Source: Prochlorococcus sp. AG-418-I21 (lineage in GTDB: Bacteria > Cyanobacteriota > Cyanobacteriia > PCC-6307 > Cyanobiaceae). Taken from it: 62,682 nucleotides of DNA. The notes under the pieces were generated by a model that searched no databases, was not told the origin of the DNA, and was given only the letters and a program-made list of their open reading frames with translations. A program made the position numbers and the translations under genes. The stretch lies in NCBI GenBank assembly GCA_003214115.1, contig QCMA01000003.1, positions 1 through 62,682 on the forward strand, read 5' to 3'. Below, piece after piece: positions 34,619-44,633 of this stretch (within the stretch, counting starts at the first letter, position 1; every line of letters starts with the position of its first letter).

Positions 34619-35254
34619 ATGAATAAAATACAGAAATTTTTATCAGTAGTTTTTTTTATAGCAATATTTGTTGTATTGATTTATTTAATCCAAAATTATG
34701 GAATAGAACCTCTAAGAAACAAAATAGAAAGTATGGGGATTTGGGCTCCTCTTGGAATATTCATACTCAGAGGAGTAAGTATTATTTTACCTGCCCTTCC
34801 AAGTTCAGCTTATTCTCTGCTAGCTGGTTCATTACTAGGATTTCAAAAAGGTTACATGACAATAATCTTTTCTGATATCGTTTTTTGCCAAGCTGCTTTC
34901 TTTATCGCAAGAAATTATGGTCGGGTTCCTGTACGTAATTTAGTAGGCCCGAGAGCAATGCAAAAGATTGAAAGTTTCAATCAAAACCAGCTAGAAGAAA
35001 ATTTCTTTCTTATGACAGGTCTACTAATGACTGGCCTTTTTGATTTTCTAAGCTACGCAATTGGTATTGGAGGAACTCGCTGGAAAATATTTACTCCTGC
35101 ATTATTAATAAGTCTTCTAATCAGTGACTCTATACTAGTAGCAGTAGGAGCTGGAGTTAGCCAGGGAGCAGGATTATTTCTAGGGATTGCTCTATTGGGA
35201 ATGTTTGCTTTAGCGACTATTTCAGGATTGGCAAAAAATAAAATTCCTAAATAA
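34619..35254 (+). CDS. TVP38/TMEM64 (SNARE-associated/DedA superfamily) membrane protein
   Basis: ILRGVSIILPALPSSAYSLLAGSLLGFQKGYMTII...FDFLSYAIGIGGTRW. Confidence 0.85.
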   Translation: MNKIQKFLSVVFFIAIFVVLIYLIQNYGIEPLRNKIESMGIWAPLGIFILRGVSIILPALPSSAYSLLAGSLLGFQKGYMTIIFSDIVFCQAAFFIARNYGRVPVRNLVGPRAMQKIESFNQNQLEENFFLMTGLLMTGLFDFLSYAIGIGGTRWKIFTPALLISLLISDSILVAVGAGVSQGAGLFLGIALLGMFALATISGLAKNKIPK

Positions 35255-35371
35255 CAAAACAGTTGAGAATTCTGTTATTAAAGAAGAAAGATATGACATT
35301 TTCGCAAACAACAACTATATAAATAATAATTCATGCAAGAATAGAAATCGATTAATTTTTAAAGTTATTAG

Positions 35372-35551
35372 ATGGCTCCAATTAGACCAACTTCATATGA
35401 TCGCCCTGGAGAACAAATATCAACTACTCCTTCTGGATTAAAAGTAACTTCTGCCAAGAGATTAATGGTGGATTCAATGGTAAGAATGATACAAAAAGCA
35501 GAAAATCATTCCGTAGAAGATAAACTTGACGAAGAATCTAACAATAATTAA
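35372..35551 (+). CDS. small conserved-looking protein (59 aa) overlapping the cpeS-like start
   Basis: [62 protein letters not shown]; 26-nt overlap with downstream ORF. Confidence 0.55.
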   Translation: MAPIRPTSYDRPGEQISTTPSGLKVTSAKRLMVDSMVRMIQKAENHSVEDKLDEESNNN

Positions 35552-36077
35552 TCAATTCATTGATAAAAGTATAGGAGAGTGGAAATCTATTAGAAGTACT
35601 CACACTTTAGCTTTTCAGGAATTTGAAAACTCAACTAGTAAAATATATATAAAACATATCAACAAAAAAAATAAAAAAGTCGTTGAAATTTTTAAAAATT
35701 ATAAATTTAGTTTAAACCTAGAAAGCATAGCCATTTCTATAAACTGGCAAGCTATTAGTGATTGGGACAATGATGATATCAGTGAGGGAGATGAAACTAT
35801 TCTGATTTTTTTACCCAAAGATGAAAATTCAGGAATTGTTTTAAGAAATAAAGGTTATACAGAATCCTTTATTTCATCATCAAATTATTTTGTTGATGAA
35901 CAACATAATTTACACATTAAAACTATTTATAAATCAACAGTTTCCGAAGAAAGAATTTCCTTTTTATCCACTCATGTAAGATCCAGATTTTCTACTATTA
36001 GAAATCTGGAAAATAACTCAGTTATACAGACTTCTCATACTTCAGAGATAAGGAATTTAGCTAGTTTAAGAGATTAA
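35526..36077 (+). CDS. cpeS: CpcS/CpeS-like phycobiliprotein lyase
   Basis: [30 protein letters not shown] and C-terminal [19 protein letters not shown] match the CpcS/CpeS lyase family; TTG start. Confidence 0.8.
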   Translation: MTKNLTIINQFIDKSIGEWKSIRSTHTLAFQEFENSTSKIYIKHINKKNKKVVEIFKNYKFSLNLESIAISINWQAISDWDNDDISEGDETILIFLPKDENSGIVLRNKGYTESFISSSNYFVDEQHNLHIKTIYKSTVSEERISFLSTHVRSRFSTIRNLENNSVIQTSHTSEIRNLASLRD

Positions 36078-36573
36078 TTATCCTTTCAAATTGAAACTCT
36101 GTTTCAGATATTAATTTAGGAAGAAAGCCTTTGTTTCCAGGCATATTATTAACTGTTGAATTCAAATCAGAGATAGTTGCGTCTCGCATTAATTCAAAAA
36201 CCCTTCTTGCATTTCTTAAAGGTACCCCAAGAGCAAGATAAGTATTTTTAAGATCCTTCAAACAACTTTTTTCTAAAACTGATTCGTCATTAGAAATTAA
36301 AAGATAAGCAACAATCCTTAGGATTATTTCTCCATCTCTTAAACAAACGGACATCTTGTTAGTTGTATTTAAAGATATTTTTGAATTAAGTGAATCTTGA
36401 TTTTCGCAAATCATTGCTGTTACAGCGTCTGCTGCGATTGCATGTGAATTATTGGTTATTGAGGTTATTGCATCTAATCTTGAGTTTGCACTATTAATAA
36501 ATTCTTTTATATTGCTTAAATCATTTAATTTCTTATCGGCTGACAATAGTTGATTATTCTTTGAAACTGACAT
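36061..36573 (-). CDS. cpeB: degenerate phycoerythrin beta subunit (CpeB-like, Prochlorococcus PE-III type)
   Basis: TAMICENQ..., [46 protein letters not shown] aligns with beta-phycobiliprotein core. Confidence 0.88.
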   Translation of the reverse strand: MSVSKNNQLLSADKKLNDLSNIKEFINSANSRLDAITSITNNSHAIAADAVTAMICENQDSLNSKISLNTTNKMSVCLRDGEIILRIVAYLLISNDESVLEKSCLKDLKNTYLALGVPLRNARRVFELMRDATISDLNSTVNNMPGNKGFLPKLISETEFQFERIINLLN

Positions 36574-36682
36574 TCCTGAAGTAAAAATTTAAAGACCGAT
36601 CTTAAGAATAATACAAAGCTAGTAAAAACAATACAATTTCAAACTTAACGCAACGCTTCTTAATTAATAACTTCATTCCAAA

Positions 36683-36958
36683 GTGATAGTTGAAATAATT
36701 CAAATAAAAAATTTTTTTTCCGCTAATATAGAACTACATTTTAATAAAGTTTTGGATCAACAGGATATAAAATTATCAAAGAAACTTATTTCCTCATATA
36801 AAAAGAGATTGGAAAAAGAAATCCTAGACAGAAGTATGAAATTAAAGATGCCTCAAAATAAATTTGAAGAAATAATTAATAACAATAATGAACTTATAAA
36901 TTTAAAAAAAGCGTTAGAAGATCTAGAAACGGAGTCTGAATCTCATAGTAAAGTCTGA
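36683..36958 (+). CDS. hypothetical protein (91 aa)
   Basis: GTG-start ORF, coiled/charged C-terminal half. Confidence 0.45.
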   Translation: MIVEIIQIKNFFSANIELHFNKVLDQQDIKLSKKLISSYKKRLEKEILDRSMKLKMPQNKFEEIINNNNELINLKKALEDLETESESHSKV

Positions 36959-36980
36959 TTTTTGAAAAACCCTTCCAAAA

Positions 36981-39389
36981 GTGCCTCAAACCAACAATTT
37001 CCTTTTTAAGTCCCTAAACGATCAACAACTTCAAGCAGTAAAACATGTTTATGGACCACTATTAGTTGTAGCAGGTGCAGGTAGCGGAAAAACTAAAGCT
37101 CTTACTCACAGAATTGCCAACCTTATTGAGGGTAACTCTATAGATCCCTATAACATTCTTGCTGTCACTTTCACTAACAAAGCTGCTAAAGAAATGAAAG
37201 CAAGATTAGAGGTTCTTCTAGCCCAAGAATTAGCTTTTAATCAATTTGGTCAGCCTTGGACAACTCTCAAAGAAATTGATCAAAATCAATTAAGAGCAAA
37301 CGTTCACCAAGAGAGGCTTCAGAACCTTTGGATCGGTACTTTCCATTCCTTATTTTCAAGACTTCTGAGATACGATATTGAAAAATATACTGATCCAGAA
37401 GGCCTAAAATGGACAAGGCAATTTTCAATTTATGATGAAACAGATTCTCAAACATTAGTAAAAGAAATTATCAGTCAAGATATGAATCTTGACCCAAAAA
37501 GATATGATCCCAAAAAGATTAAAAGATTAATAAGTAATGCTAAAAATCAATGCTTAACTTCTAATGATCTTTTAGAAAAAGCAGATAATAATTTTGATAG
37601 AACAGTTGCAGAAGCCTACAAGAGGTATAGGATTTCGCTCTCAAAAAATAATTCTTTAGACTTTGATGATCTTCTGCTTTTGCCTGTTTTCTTGTTGAGG
37701 CAAAATGATATAGTCAGAGATTATTGGCACAAAAGATTTAAACATATTTTAGTTGACGAATATCAAGATACAAATAGAACACAATATGAACTTATAAAAT
37801 TAATTGCGGCTGGGAATACTGAACCAAAAAAATTCTTCAATTGGGAAGATCGGTCAATTTTTGTAGTTGGGGATGCTGATCAAAGTATTTATAGTTTCAG
37901 AGCAGCTGACTTCAGAATTTTAATTGGTTTTCAAGAAGATTTTAAAACTTCAATCAACGACGATACAAAATCATCTTTAATTAAATTAGAAGAAAACTAT
38001 AGGTCATCTTCCAATATCCTTGATGCTGCAAACTCATTAATTGAAAACAACTCTGAGAGAATTGACAAAGTTTTAAAGGCTACTAAAGAAAAAGGAGAAC
38101 TGTTAACGTTACTCAGCTGTGATGATGAAATTTCCGAGGCAGAGGCAATTACCAATAAAATCAAATCACTCAATAACTATAATCAAAACCCAATTTGGAA
38201 AAATTTTGCAATTTTATATCGAACCAGAGCTCAGTCTAGAGTATTAGAAGAATCTCTTGTAAGGTGGCGCATTCCTTATACAATTTTTGGAGGATTGCGT
38301 TTTTATGATAGAAGAGAAATTAAAGATGCAATAGCATATTTGAAAGTTCTGGTTAATTCTTCAGATAACGTTAGTCTTTTACGCATCATAAATGTTCCTA
38401 GAAGAGGGATTGGTAAGACTACTATTCAAAAACTGAATGAACTATCTAATAGGTTAAATATCCCATTATGGGAGGTTCTTAATGATAAGCAAAGTCTTGA
38501 AGAAACAATAGGCCGATCATCAAAAGGAATTAATAAATTTACTGAAATTATGAATGATCTACTGTGTTACCTAGAAAATTCAGGTCCCGCTCAACTACTA
38601 CAACTGATATTAGAAAAAAGTGGTTATTTAAGTGACTTGCTTTCTAGTGGGACTGAAGAATCTGAAGATCGAAGAAATAACTTACAAGAACTAATTAATG
38701 CAGCTACTCAATATGAAGAAGAAACAGAAAGTGGAGATGTAGAGGGATTTCTTTCTACAGCAGCCTTAACAACTGATAATGATACAAAAAAAAATAATCC
38801 TAACTCTGTAACTCTTATGACTCTACATAATAGTAAAGGTTTAGAATTTCAAAATGTTTTTATAACTGGGCTAGAACAAGGTCTCTTCCCTAGCCATAGA
38901 TCAATAGATACTCCCTCACTTCTTGAAGAGGAAAGAAGATTATGCTATGTAGGTATTACTAGAGCTAAAGAAAGAGTTTTCTTAAGTCATGCCAGAGAAA
39001 GAAGATTATGGGGTGGAATGCGTGAAGCAACAATTCCTTCAATATTTCTTTCGGAAATACCTGAAGATTTAATTGATGGCGAATTACCACAAACTGGTGG
39101 TGCTTCAATAAGAAGAGATTGGCATCTTGATCGTTTAACTAGAGTTGATCGAAACAATCCAAATGAATTTGTTAACAAACCAATAAATGCAGTAAGGAAA
39201 TTATATTCAGGTCCTAGTAAAGGGAAAAGCTGGATAGTTGGAGATATGCTAATTCACTCAAAGTTTGGGAAAGGTGAAATCATACATATTTTTGGGAGTG
39301 GGGAAAAAATATCTTTAGCAGTAAAATTTGGTGATAAAGGCAGTAAAATTCTAGATCCCAGATTAGCTCCAATTCGTTATGTAAGTTAA
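36981..39389 (+). CDS. UvrD/PcrA-type superfamily I DNA helicase
   Basis: LNDQQLQAVKHVYGPLLVVAGAGSGKTKALTHRIANLI; VDEYQDTNRTQYEL; GDADQSIYSFRAAD; TLMTLHNSKGLEFQNVFITGLEQGLFPS. Confidence 0.96.
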   Translation: MPQTNNFLFKSLNDQQLQAVKHVYGPLLVVAGAGSGKTKALTHRIANLIEGNSIDPYNILAVTFTNKAAKEMKARLEVLLAQELAFNQFGQPWTTLKEIDQNQLRANVHQERLQNLWIGTFHSLFSRLLRYDIEKYTDPEGLKWTRQFSIYDETDSQTLVKEIISQDMNLDPKRYDPKKIKRLISNAKNQCLTSNDLLEKADNNFDRTVAEAYKRYRISLSKNNSLDFDDLLLLPVFLLRQNDIVRDYWHKRFKHILVDEYQDTNRTQYELIKLIAAGNTEPKKFFNWEDRSIFVVGDADQSIYSFRAADFRILIGFQEDFKTSINDDTKSSLIKLEENYRSSSNILDAANSLIENNSERIDKVLKATKEKGELLTLLSCDDEISEAEAITNKIKSLNNYNQNPIWKNFAILYRTRAQSRVLEESLVRWRIPYTIFGGLRFYDRREIKDAIAYLKVLVNSSDNVSLLRIINVPRRGIGKTTIQKLNELSNRLNIPLWEVLNDKQSLEETIGRSSKGINKFTEIMNDLLCYLENSGPAQLLQLILEKSGYLSDLLSSGTEESEDRRNNLQELINAATQYEEETESGDVEGFLSTAALTTDNDTKKNNPNSVTLMTLHNSKGLEFQNVFITGLEQGLFPSHRSIDTPSLLEEERRLCYVGITRAKERVFLSHARERRLWGGMREATIPSIFLSEIPEDLIDGELPQTGGASIRRDWHLDRLTRVDRNNPNEFVNKPINAVRKLYSGPSKGKSWIVGDMLIHSKFGKGEIIHIFGSGEKISLAVKFGDKGSKILDPRLAPIRYVS

Positions 39390-39394
39390 AACTC

Positions 39395-40642
39395 ATGAAC
39401 GATATCTCTGATTACATCCAAGGTGAATTAATCAAAACTCCATTTAATCTATATAACCTAATTGCTAAATACATAGAATCTAATAACAATACTAAAGTAG
39501 CTTTTGTTGGCGGTTATTTAAGAGATTTATTAATTAGTAAATTCCACAAAAAATCGTTTTCTAAACCTGTAGATATTGATCTTGTTATTGAAGGATCCTC
39601 CATTTCTCTTGCCAAATTTATAAAAAAAAATATTGTAAATGTAGATTTATGTTTAATCAAGGAATTTAATTTATACAACACTGTAGAAATAAATATTAAT
39701 GACTATAAAATTGATATTGCTTCTGCAAGAAAAGAAATTTATTCTGCTCCAGGCTTAAATCCCACAGTAAATAAAAGTACTATTGAGGAGGATCTTAAGA
39801 GGAGAGATTTCACTATAAATTCAATAGCCTTCGAGGTCTCGACAAGGAAAATCTATGATCTTTATGGAGGAATTTATGATATAAAAAGTAAAAGATTGAA
39901 CTTACTTCACAGTAATAGTATTTCAGATGATCCAAGTAGATTAATTAGATGTGCAAAATATGCTTCAAGGTTAGATTTCAATATTTCAAATAATTCCCTC
40001 AAACAATCTCAAGAAACAGTTAGACAATGGCCATGGAAAAGTTCAGAAACTCATCAGAAAATGATTTACCCACCTGCACTAGGCATACGAATAAGGATGG
40101 AACTAGCTGAAATATGCAATCACGACAATTTGACTAATGTGATTTCGATAATTCATAAATGGAAAATTATCTCAATCTTAAATGAAAATATTAAAGTCGA
40201 TAAAAGATTTTTAAGAGGACTTAATTGGATTAAGAAGTTAAAGGGAAATCATATGCTTTACTTATTAAAAGATTCAGAAGATTTAGAAAAAGCATGTCAA
40301 AGATTTTTGATAAATAATAGTGAGATAAAAATATTAGAAGATTATATATATATCAAAAAGATATTAAATACAAACCAAAAAAATTTCAATCATTTTTCTC
40401 CATCAAGTTGGACAGAATTTATTGAGGACAGAAACCTTAATGATGAGACAGTCAAATTATTAATTTGTGATGGAGGACCATACTGGCGTAAATTATTTAA
40501 GTGGTTATTTATTTACAAATTCATAAAATCAAAAAAAGATGGGGAAACATTAAAAAAAGAAGGATGGGACCCAGGGAAGGAGATGGGAAAGGAAATCAAA
40601 AGATTAAGATATTTGGAAATTGACAAATTAAATAGAAATTAA
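39395..40642 (+). CDS. CCA tRNA nucleotidyltransferase/poly(A) polymerase family
   Basis: VAFVGGYLRDLLIS...PVDIDLVIEG; EEDLKRRDFTINSIAFE; DDPSRLIRCAKYASRLDF. Confidence 0.9.
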   Translation: MNDISDYIQGELIKTPFNLYNLIAKYIESNNNTKVAFVGGYLRDLLISKFHKKSFSKPVDIDLVIEGSSISLAKFIKKNIVNVDLCLIKEFNLYNTVEININDYKIDIASARKEIYSAPGLNPTVNKSTIEEDLKRRDFTINSIAFEVSTRKIYDLYGGIYDIKSKRLNLLHSNSISDDPSRLIRCAKYASRLDFNISNNSLKQSQETVRQWPWKSSETHQKMIYPPALGIRIRMELAEICNHDNLTNVISIIHKWKIISILNENIKVDKRFLRGLNWIKKLKGNHMLYLLKDSEDLEKACQRFLINNSEIKILEDYIYIKKILNTNQKNFNHFSPSSWTEFIEDRNLNDETVKLLICDGGPYWRKLFKWLFIYKFIKSKKDGETLKKEGWDPGKEMGKEIKRLRYLEIDKLNRN

Positions 40643-42814
40643 TTACATTTTTACAACCTCTCCAACCTTGTACCATTTATCCTTTAGAACATTTTCATAT
40701 TTACGATTACAACTAATCAACAAGGGGCCACATGTTTGAGGATCTAATAGTAATAATATTCTCTCTTTAAAAGTCTCTTGATCTAATGAATTTTCGTTTA
40801 AAAAATTAATTATTCTTTTCTGCTTATTTACTTTATAAATTTTGTCAAAAATTTCTTTATTAGATTCAAAGAAAGTACTTTTAACGTCCTTTCTTATTAA
40901 ATCAAATACCCCAGGATAAGCTTTAAATGCAAATAAATCTAATAAAACTTTTAGTGGCTCAAGATTATTGCTTTGCCTATATAAATTAGATGATTCAACC
41001 ATTTCTTTAAGATGTCCAATAAATCCATATCCAGTAATGTCAGTCGCAGCATTGACTAATGATTCTTTAAATTGATTTTGAAAAAGATAAATTTCATCAA
41101 TCAAATATTGCTGACTCTTTACTAAATTATTAATTACTTCAGAAGAACTACCTAGCATATTAATATTTTGCATTTGACCGGCAAAGTAAATTCCAACGCC
41201 CAGAGGTCTAGACATCATGAGAATATCTCCAATATTCATTCCAGATTTAAGCCATGGTTTTGCTCCATTTTTTAAAATACCTTGAACTGTTAAAGAAATA
41301 TCCATTCCTAATGAATAAGGTTTATTTACTAAACTTCTTGCCTCGAAAGTATGGCCTCCAAGTAATTCACCTCCATGATCCTCAACTGTTGATTTAATAC
41401 CTTTCAGTGATTGAGAAAAGAGGTAACTCTGAAATTCCCTTTCAACTTTTGGTAATGAAATTAAAGCCTGCGCGGATGAAAGTTTTGCTCCGCATGCCCA
41501 CAAATCTGAGCAAGCATGCAAAGTAGTAATTTTTGCATTAAGCCAAGGATCACTTACCAAAGCAGGAAATCCATCTACACTTTGCAAGATAATATCTTGA
41601 CCATTTTGATATATCTCAACTGAATCTTCAGGTGATGAGGCAAAAGAATTTAAATTAGAATTTATTAATGATTTATTCAAAACTAACTGAGGAATTTTAG
41701 CTGCACATCCTCTGCAATCATTCAATGAAATATTTTTTTCACTACTGTTCATCATTAGCCGTTTTGATCTGAACTTTTTTATAAAGTTGAGATCAATTTT
41801 ATGCTTTAAAATCCAAAAAATAAAAGAAGGGCCGAAAACAAAATTACGATAAATAGCAAAAGCCTTTGGATGATGGCTTGGAAATATATTTACTATTTGC
41901 AATCCGATCTTTTGAGGAAACCACTTTTTTAATGATCTACCTTCTATATCTTTTTTAAGATTTTGTACTAATGTATTTACAACTTTTACTGCAAAAACTC
42001 CCGATGCTGGTCTTTTTGCTGAACCTACAACTGCGCAATCACCGACAGCAAAGATTCCAGAGAAACTTTTTATCTGTAAATTCTGATTTGTAATTATTCT
42101 GCCATAAGAATCCGAATCTAATAATTTTTTTTGTGCCCATAACGGAGATGTATTACCAGTACATAAAAGGATCTTTCCATAATCAAAATTAAGTTTTTCA
42201 ACTAGTTCAATATTGGAATTCCGTAAACTTTTTAAAATTTTATTATTAATTTTTCTTGAATCACATAATAGTTTTAAAGGTCTATCTCCCCATCTTTTTC
42301 GCAAAGCATATGATACTTCAATTGCAGCAAGGCCACTCCCAACAATTACAAATGGAAGTTCATTAAATGAATCAAAAATGTCCTCTTTTAGTATTGAGTC
42401 ATAAGCGCTTAAAAAAGGTTTAATTGAAAAAGCATTTCGATTTTTAACTAATGATTCAAATTCTTTTGGAATTATTGTTTGACTTCCATAATTAAGCACC
42501 AACTTCGAATAATTAATTGAAGGTCTATTACTTAAAACAATTTTCTTTAAATTGAAATCAATATCCTTTACTTCTTCTTCTATAAAAGAGACTTTTGCAT
42601 TTTTTGCTAAAGATTTTATATTAATTAAACTCTCTTCTAGAGTGATTGATTTTGAAATCACCGATGGGAACATCGCCGAATAAACCAAATGAGAATCTCT
42701 AGATATAATTGAAACAGGAATTTCTGGCATTAATTTCGGAAACATTAACCATTTCTTCAATAAAGAAACATTTGAGTGTCCTCCTCCAATTAGTACCAGA
42801 TGATTAAAAGTCAT
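40643..42814 (-). CDS. selD: fusion of pyridine nucleotide-disulfide oxidoreductase (NDH-2-like) and selenide, water dikinase (SelD)
   Basis: N-terminal FAD Rossmann (LVLIGGGHSNVSLL; IFAVGDCA); C-terminal SelD (CRGCAAKIPQ; DLWACGAKLSSAQALISLP; GGHTFEARS; DPQTCGPLLIS). Confidence 0.92.
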   Translation of the reverse strand: MTFNHLVLIGGGHSNVSLLKKWLMFPKLMPEIPVSIISRDSHLVYSAMFPSVISKSITLEESLINIKSLAKNAKVSFIEEEVKDIDFNLKKIVLSNRPSINYSKLVLNYGSQTIIPKEFESLVKNRNAFSIKPFLSAYDSILKEDIFDSFNELPFVIVGSGLAAIEVSYALRKRWGDRPLKLLCDSRKINNKILKSLRNSNIELVEKLNFDYGKILLCTGNTSPLWAQKKLLDSDSYGRIITNQNLQIKSFSGIFAVGDCAVVGSAKRPASGVFAVKVVNTLVQNLKKDIEGRSLKKWFPQKIGLQIVNIFPSHHPKAFAIYRNFVFGPSFIFWILKHKIDLNFIKKFRSKRLMMNSSEKNISLNDCRGCAAKIPQLVLNKSLINSNLNSFASSPEDSVEIYQNGQDIILQSVDGFPALVSDPWLNAKITTLHACSDLWACGAKLSSAQALISLPKVEREFQSYLFSQSLKGIKSTVEDHGGELLGGHTFEARSLVNKPYSLGMDISLTVQGILKNGAKPWLKSGMNIGDILMMSRPLGVGIYFAGQMQNINMLGSSSEVINNLVKSQQYLIDEIYLFQNQFKESLVNAATDITGYGFIGHLKEMVESSNLYRQSNNLEPLKVLLDLFAFKAYPGVFDLIRKDVKSTFFESNKEIFDKIYKVNKQKRIINFLNENSLDQETFKERILLLLDPQTCGPLLISCNRKYENVLKDKWYKVGEVVKM

Positions 42815-42824
42815 TTACATCACT

Positions 42825-43718
42825 ATGAATAAAGAACATTTATTACCAATTGAAAAATCAAGATTAGGAGTGATTGGTGGAAGTGGATTTTATTCAATGG
42901 ATCAAATAAAGTACTCAAGAGAACTAGAAATCAATACTCCTTATGGTAAACCTTCTGATTCAATAAAAGTATATAATCTTGGAAACCTAGAGATAGCATT
43001 TATTCCTAGACATGGCAGAACACATAGTTTAAATCCTTCTGAAATTCCTTACAAAGCTAATATTTGGGCTCTAAGATCTATAGGAGTAAGATGGATTATT
43101 GCTCCATCAGCAGTTGGTTCATTACAAGAACAGATAAGGCCACTTGATATAGTTGTTCCAGATCAATTTATAGACCGGACAAAAAATAGACCTGCAACCT
43201 TCTTTAACGAGGGAGCTGTTGCTCACGTAACTATGGGAGATCCCTTCTGCACAAATTTATCACGTATTTTAAGTGAAATCGGAGAAAAAAATATTCCTGG
43301 CGGTAGACAATTACATAGAGGGGGTACCTATCTAGCAATGGAAGGCCCTGCTTTCTCAACTAGAGCAGAATCTAATTTATATAGGAGTTGGGGATGTTCA
43401 ATAATTGGAATGACGAACCACACAGAAGCAAGATTAGCTAAAGAAGCTGAAATAGCTTACTCCTCATTATCTATGGTTACCGATTATGATTGCTGGCATC
43501 AAACTCATCAAGAAGTTTCTGTAGAGATGGTTTTGGATAATCTAAGATCAAATACTGAAGTGGCTAATAAAATAATATTAGAAGTAGCTAAGTTAATTGA
43601 AAAAGAAAGACCAAAAAGTAAGTCTCATTTTTCATTAAAAGATGGATTGATAACCCAAAAAGAAAATATCCCAAGCTCCACAAATGAGAAACTAAGGATA
43701 TTCACTGATTCTTATTAG
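42825..43718 (+). CDS. mtaP: S-methyl-5'-thioadenosine phosphorylase
   Basis: LGVIGGSGFYSMD; FIPRHGRTHSLNPSEIPYKANIWAL; YLAMEGPAFSTRAES; MTNHTEARLAKEAEIAYSSLSMVTDYDCW. Confidence 0.93.
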   Translation: MNKEHLLPIEKSRLGVIGGSGFYSMDQIKYSRELEINTPYGKPSDSIKVYNLGNLEIAFIPRHGRTHSLNPSEIPYKANIWALRSIGVRWIIAPSAVGSLQEQIRPLDIVVPDQFIDRTKNRPATFFNEGAVAHVTMGDPFCTNLSRILSEIGEKNIPGGRQLHRGGTYLAMEGPAFSTRAESNLYRSWGCSIIGMTNHTEARLAKEAEIAYSSLSMVTDYDCWHQTHQEVSVEMVLDNLRSNTEVANKIILEVAKLIEKERPKSKSHFSLKDGLITQKENIPSSTNEKLRIFTDSY

Positions 43719-43762
43719 ACTTATTAGATATAAGTGATTGTATGGTTGAAGGTAAGGATTTA

Positions 43763-43960
43763 TTAGCCTCCAGCTCCAACACCTTGGTATGAGCCATAGA
43801 AGAATATTCCTAAAACGAAGATAACTGCAATTCCACCTGCTGTAGCCACAAGCCATAGAGGAAGAGTTCCTTCAGTCCATCTTCTTTCCCATGCAACTGC
43901 CGGTCTACCGTCGGGAAGTCTATCTGGAATTCTTCCATCAGGTCCTTTTAATTTACTCAT
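43763..43960 (-). CDS. psbJ: photosystem II reaction center protein J
   Basis: [35 protein letters not shown]-type C-terminus; psbEFLJ order. Confidence 0.97.
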   Translation of the reverse strand: MSKLKGPDGRIPDRLPDGRPAVAWERRWTEGTLPLWLVATAGGIAVIFVLGIFFYGSYQGVGAGG

Positions 43961-43969
43961 AATTTTAAT

Positions 43970-44089
43970 TTAATTGAAAAAGTAACTGGAAAATAAAATT
44001 CCCAATACAAAGACTGATAATAAGCCTAAATAAAGGCTTGTACGATTAAGTTCAACTGGAACTTTGTTAGGATTTTCGTTTACTTGCAT
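43970..44089 (-). CDS. psbL: photosystem II reaction center protein L
   Basis: [39 protein letters not shown] (39 aa). Confidence 0.97.
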
Positions 44090-44100
44090 GATAGTTAAAT

Positions 44101-44247
44101 TTATCGGGCTACGAATTGCATTGCAGCAATAGAGCCTAAGAAGAATACTGATGGGATAGCTAGAGCGTGAACTGCCAGCCATCGAACAGTAAATATAGGA
44201 TAAACGCGGACTTCCGCAGCCTGCATTGGAGCTTGAGAATTAGTCAT
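44101..44247 (-). CDS. psbF: cytochrome b559 subunit beta
   Basis: [48 protein letters not shown] (48 aa). Confidence 0.97.
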
Positions 44248-44249
44248 TG

Positions 44250-44498
44250 TTATTTTGTTCTTAAATCTAGTTGGGATTTAGCTTCATATCTTTGTGTTAC
44301 AACAGGCGCTTTAGATTCAGATGATTGGAAATAACTATCAGGACGAGGAGTTCCGAAAGCATCGTAGGCTAAGCCTGTATATACGAATAAGAAGCCTGCT
44401 ATAAAGATAGCTGGTAATGTTACTGCATGAATAATCCAGTACCTAATACTGGTGATTATTTCAAAAAATGGGCGTTCACCCGTTGAACCTGCGGCCAT
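44250..44498 (-). CDS. psbE: cytochrome b559 subunit alpha
   Basis: [53 protein letters not shown]. Confidence 0.98.
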
Positions 44499-44633
44499 AA
44501 TCACAAATGTTTACCCTATGATCTTACAGTGTAAAATCATAAGTTCGCGAAGAAATTAACAGGTTGGTTACAGACAGTTGCTAAATCTGTAAAAAATTAA
44601 TTTTTTTTTTACTATTGAACGAAGTTATTAAAC

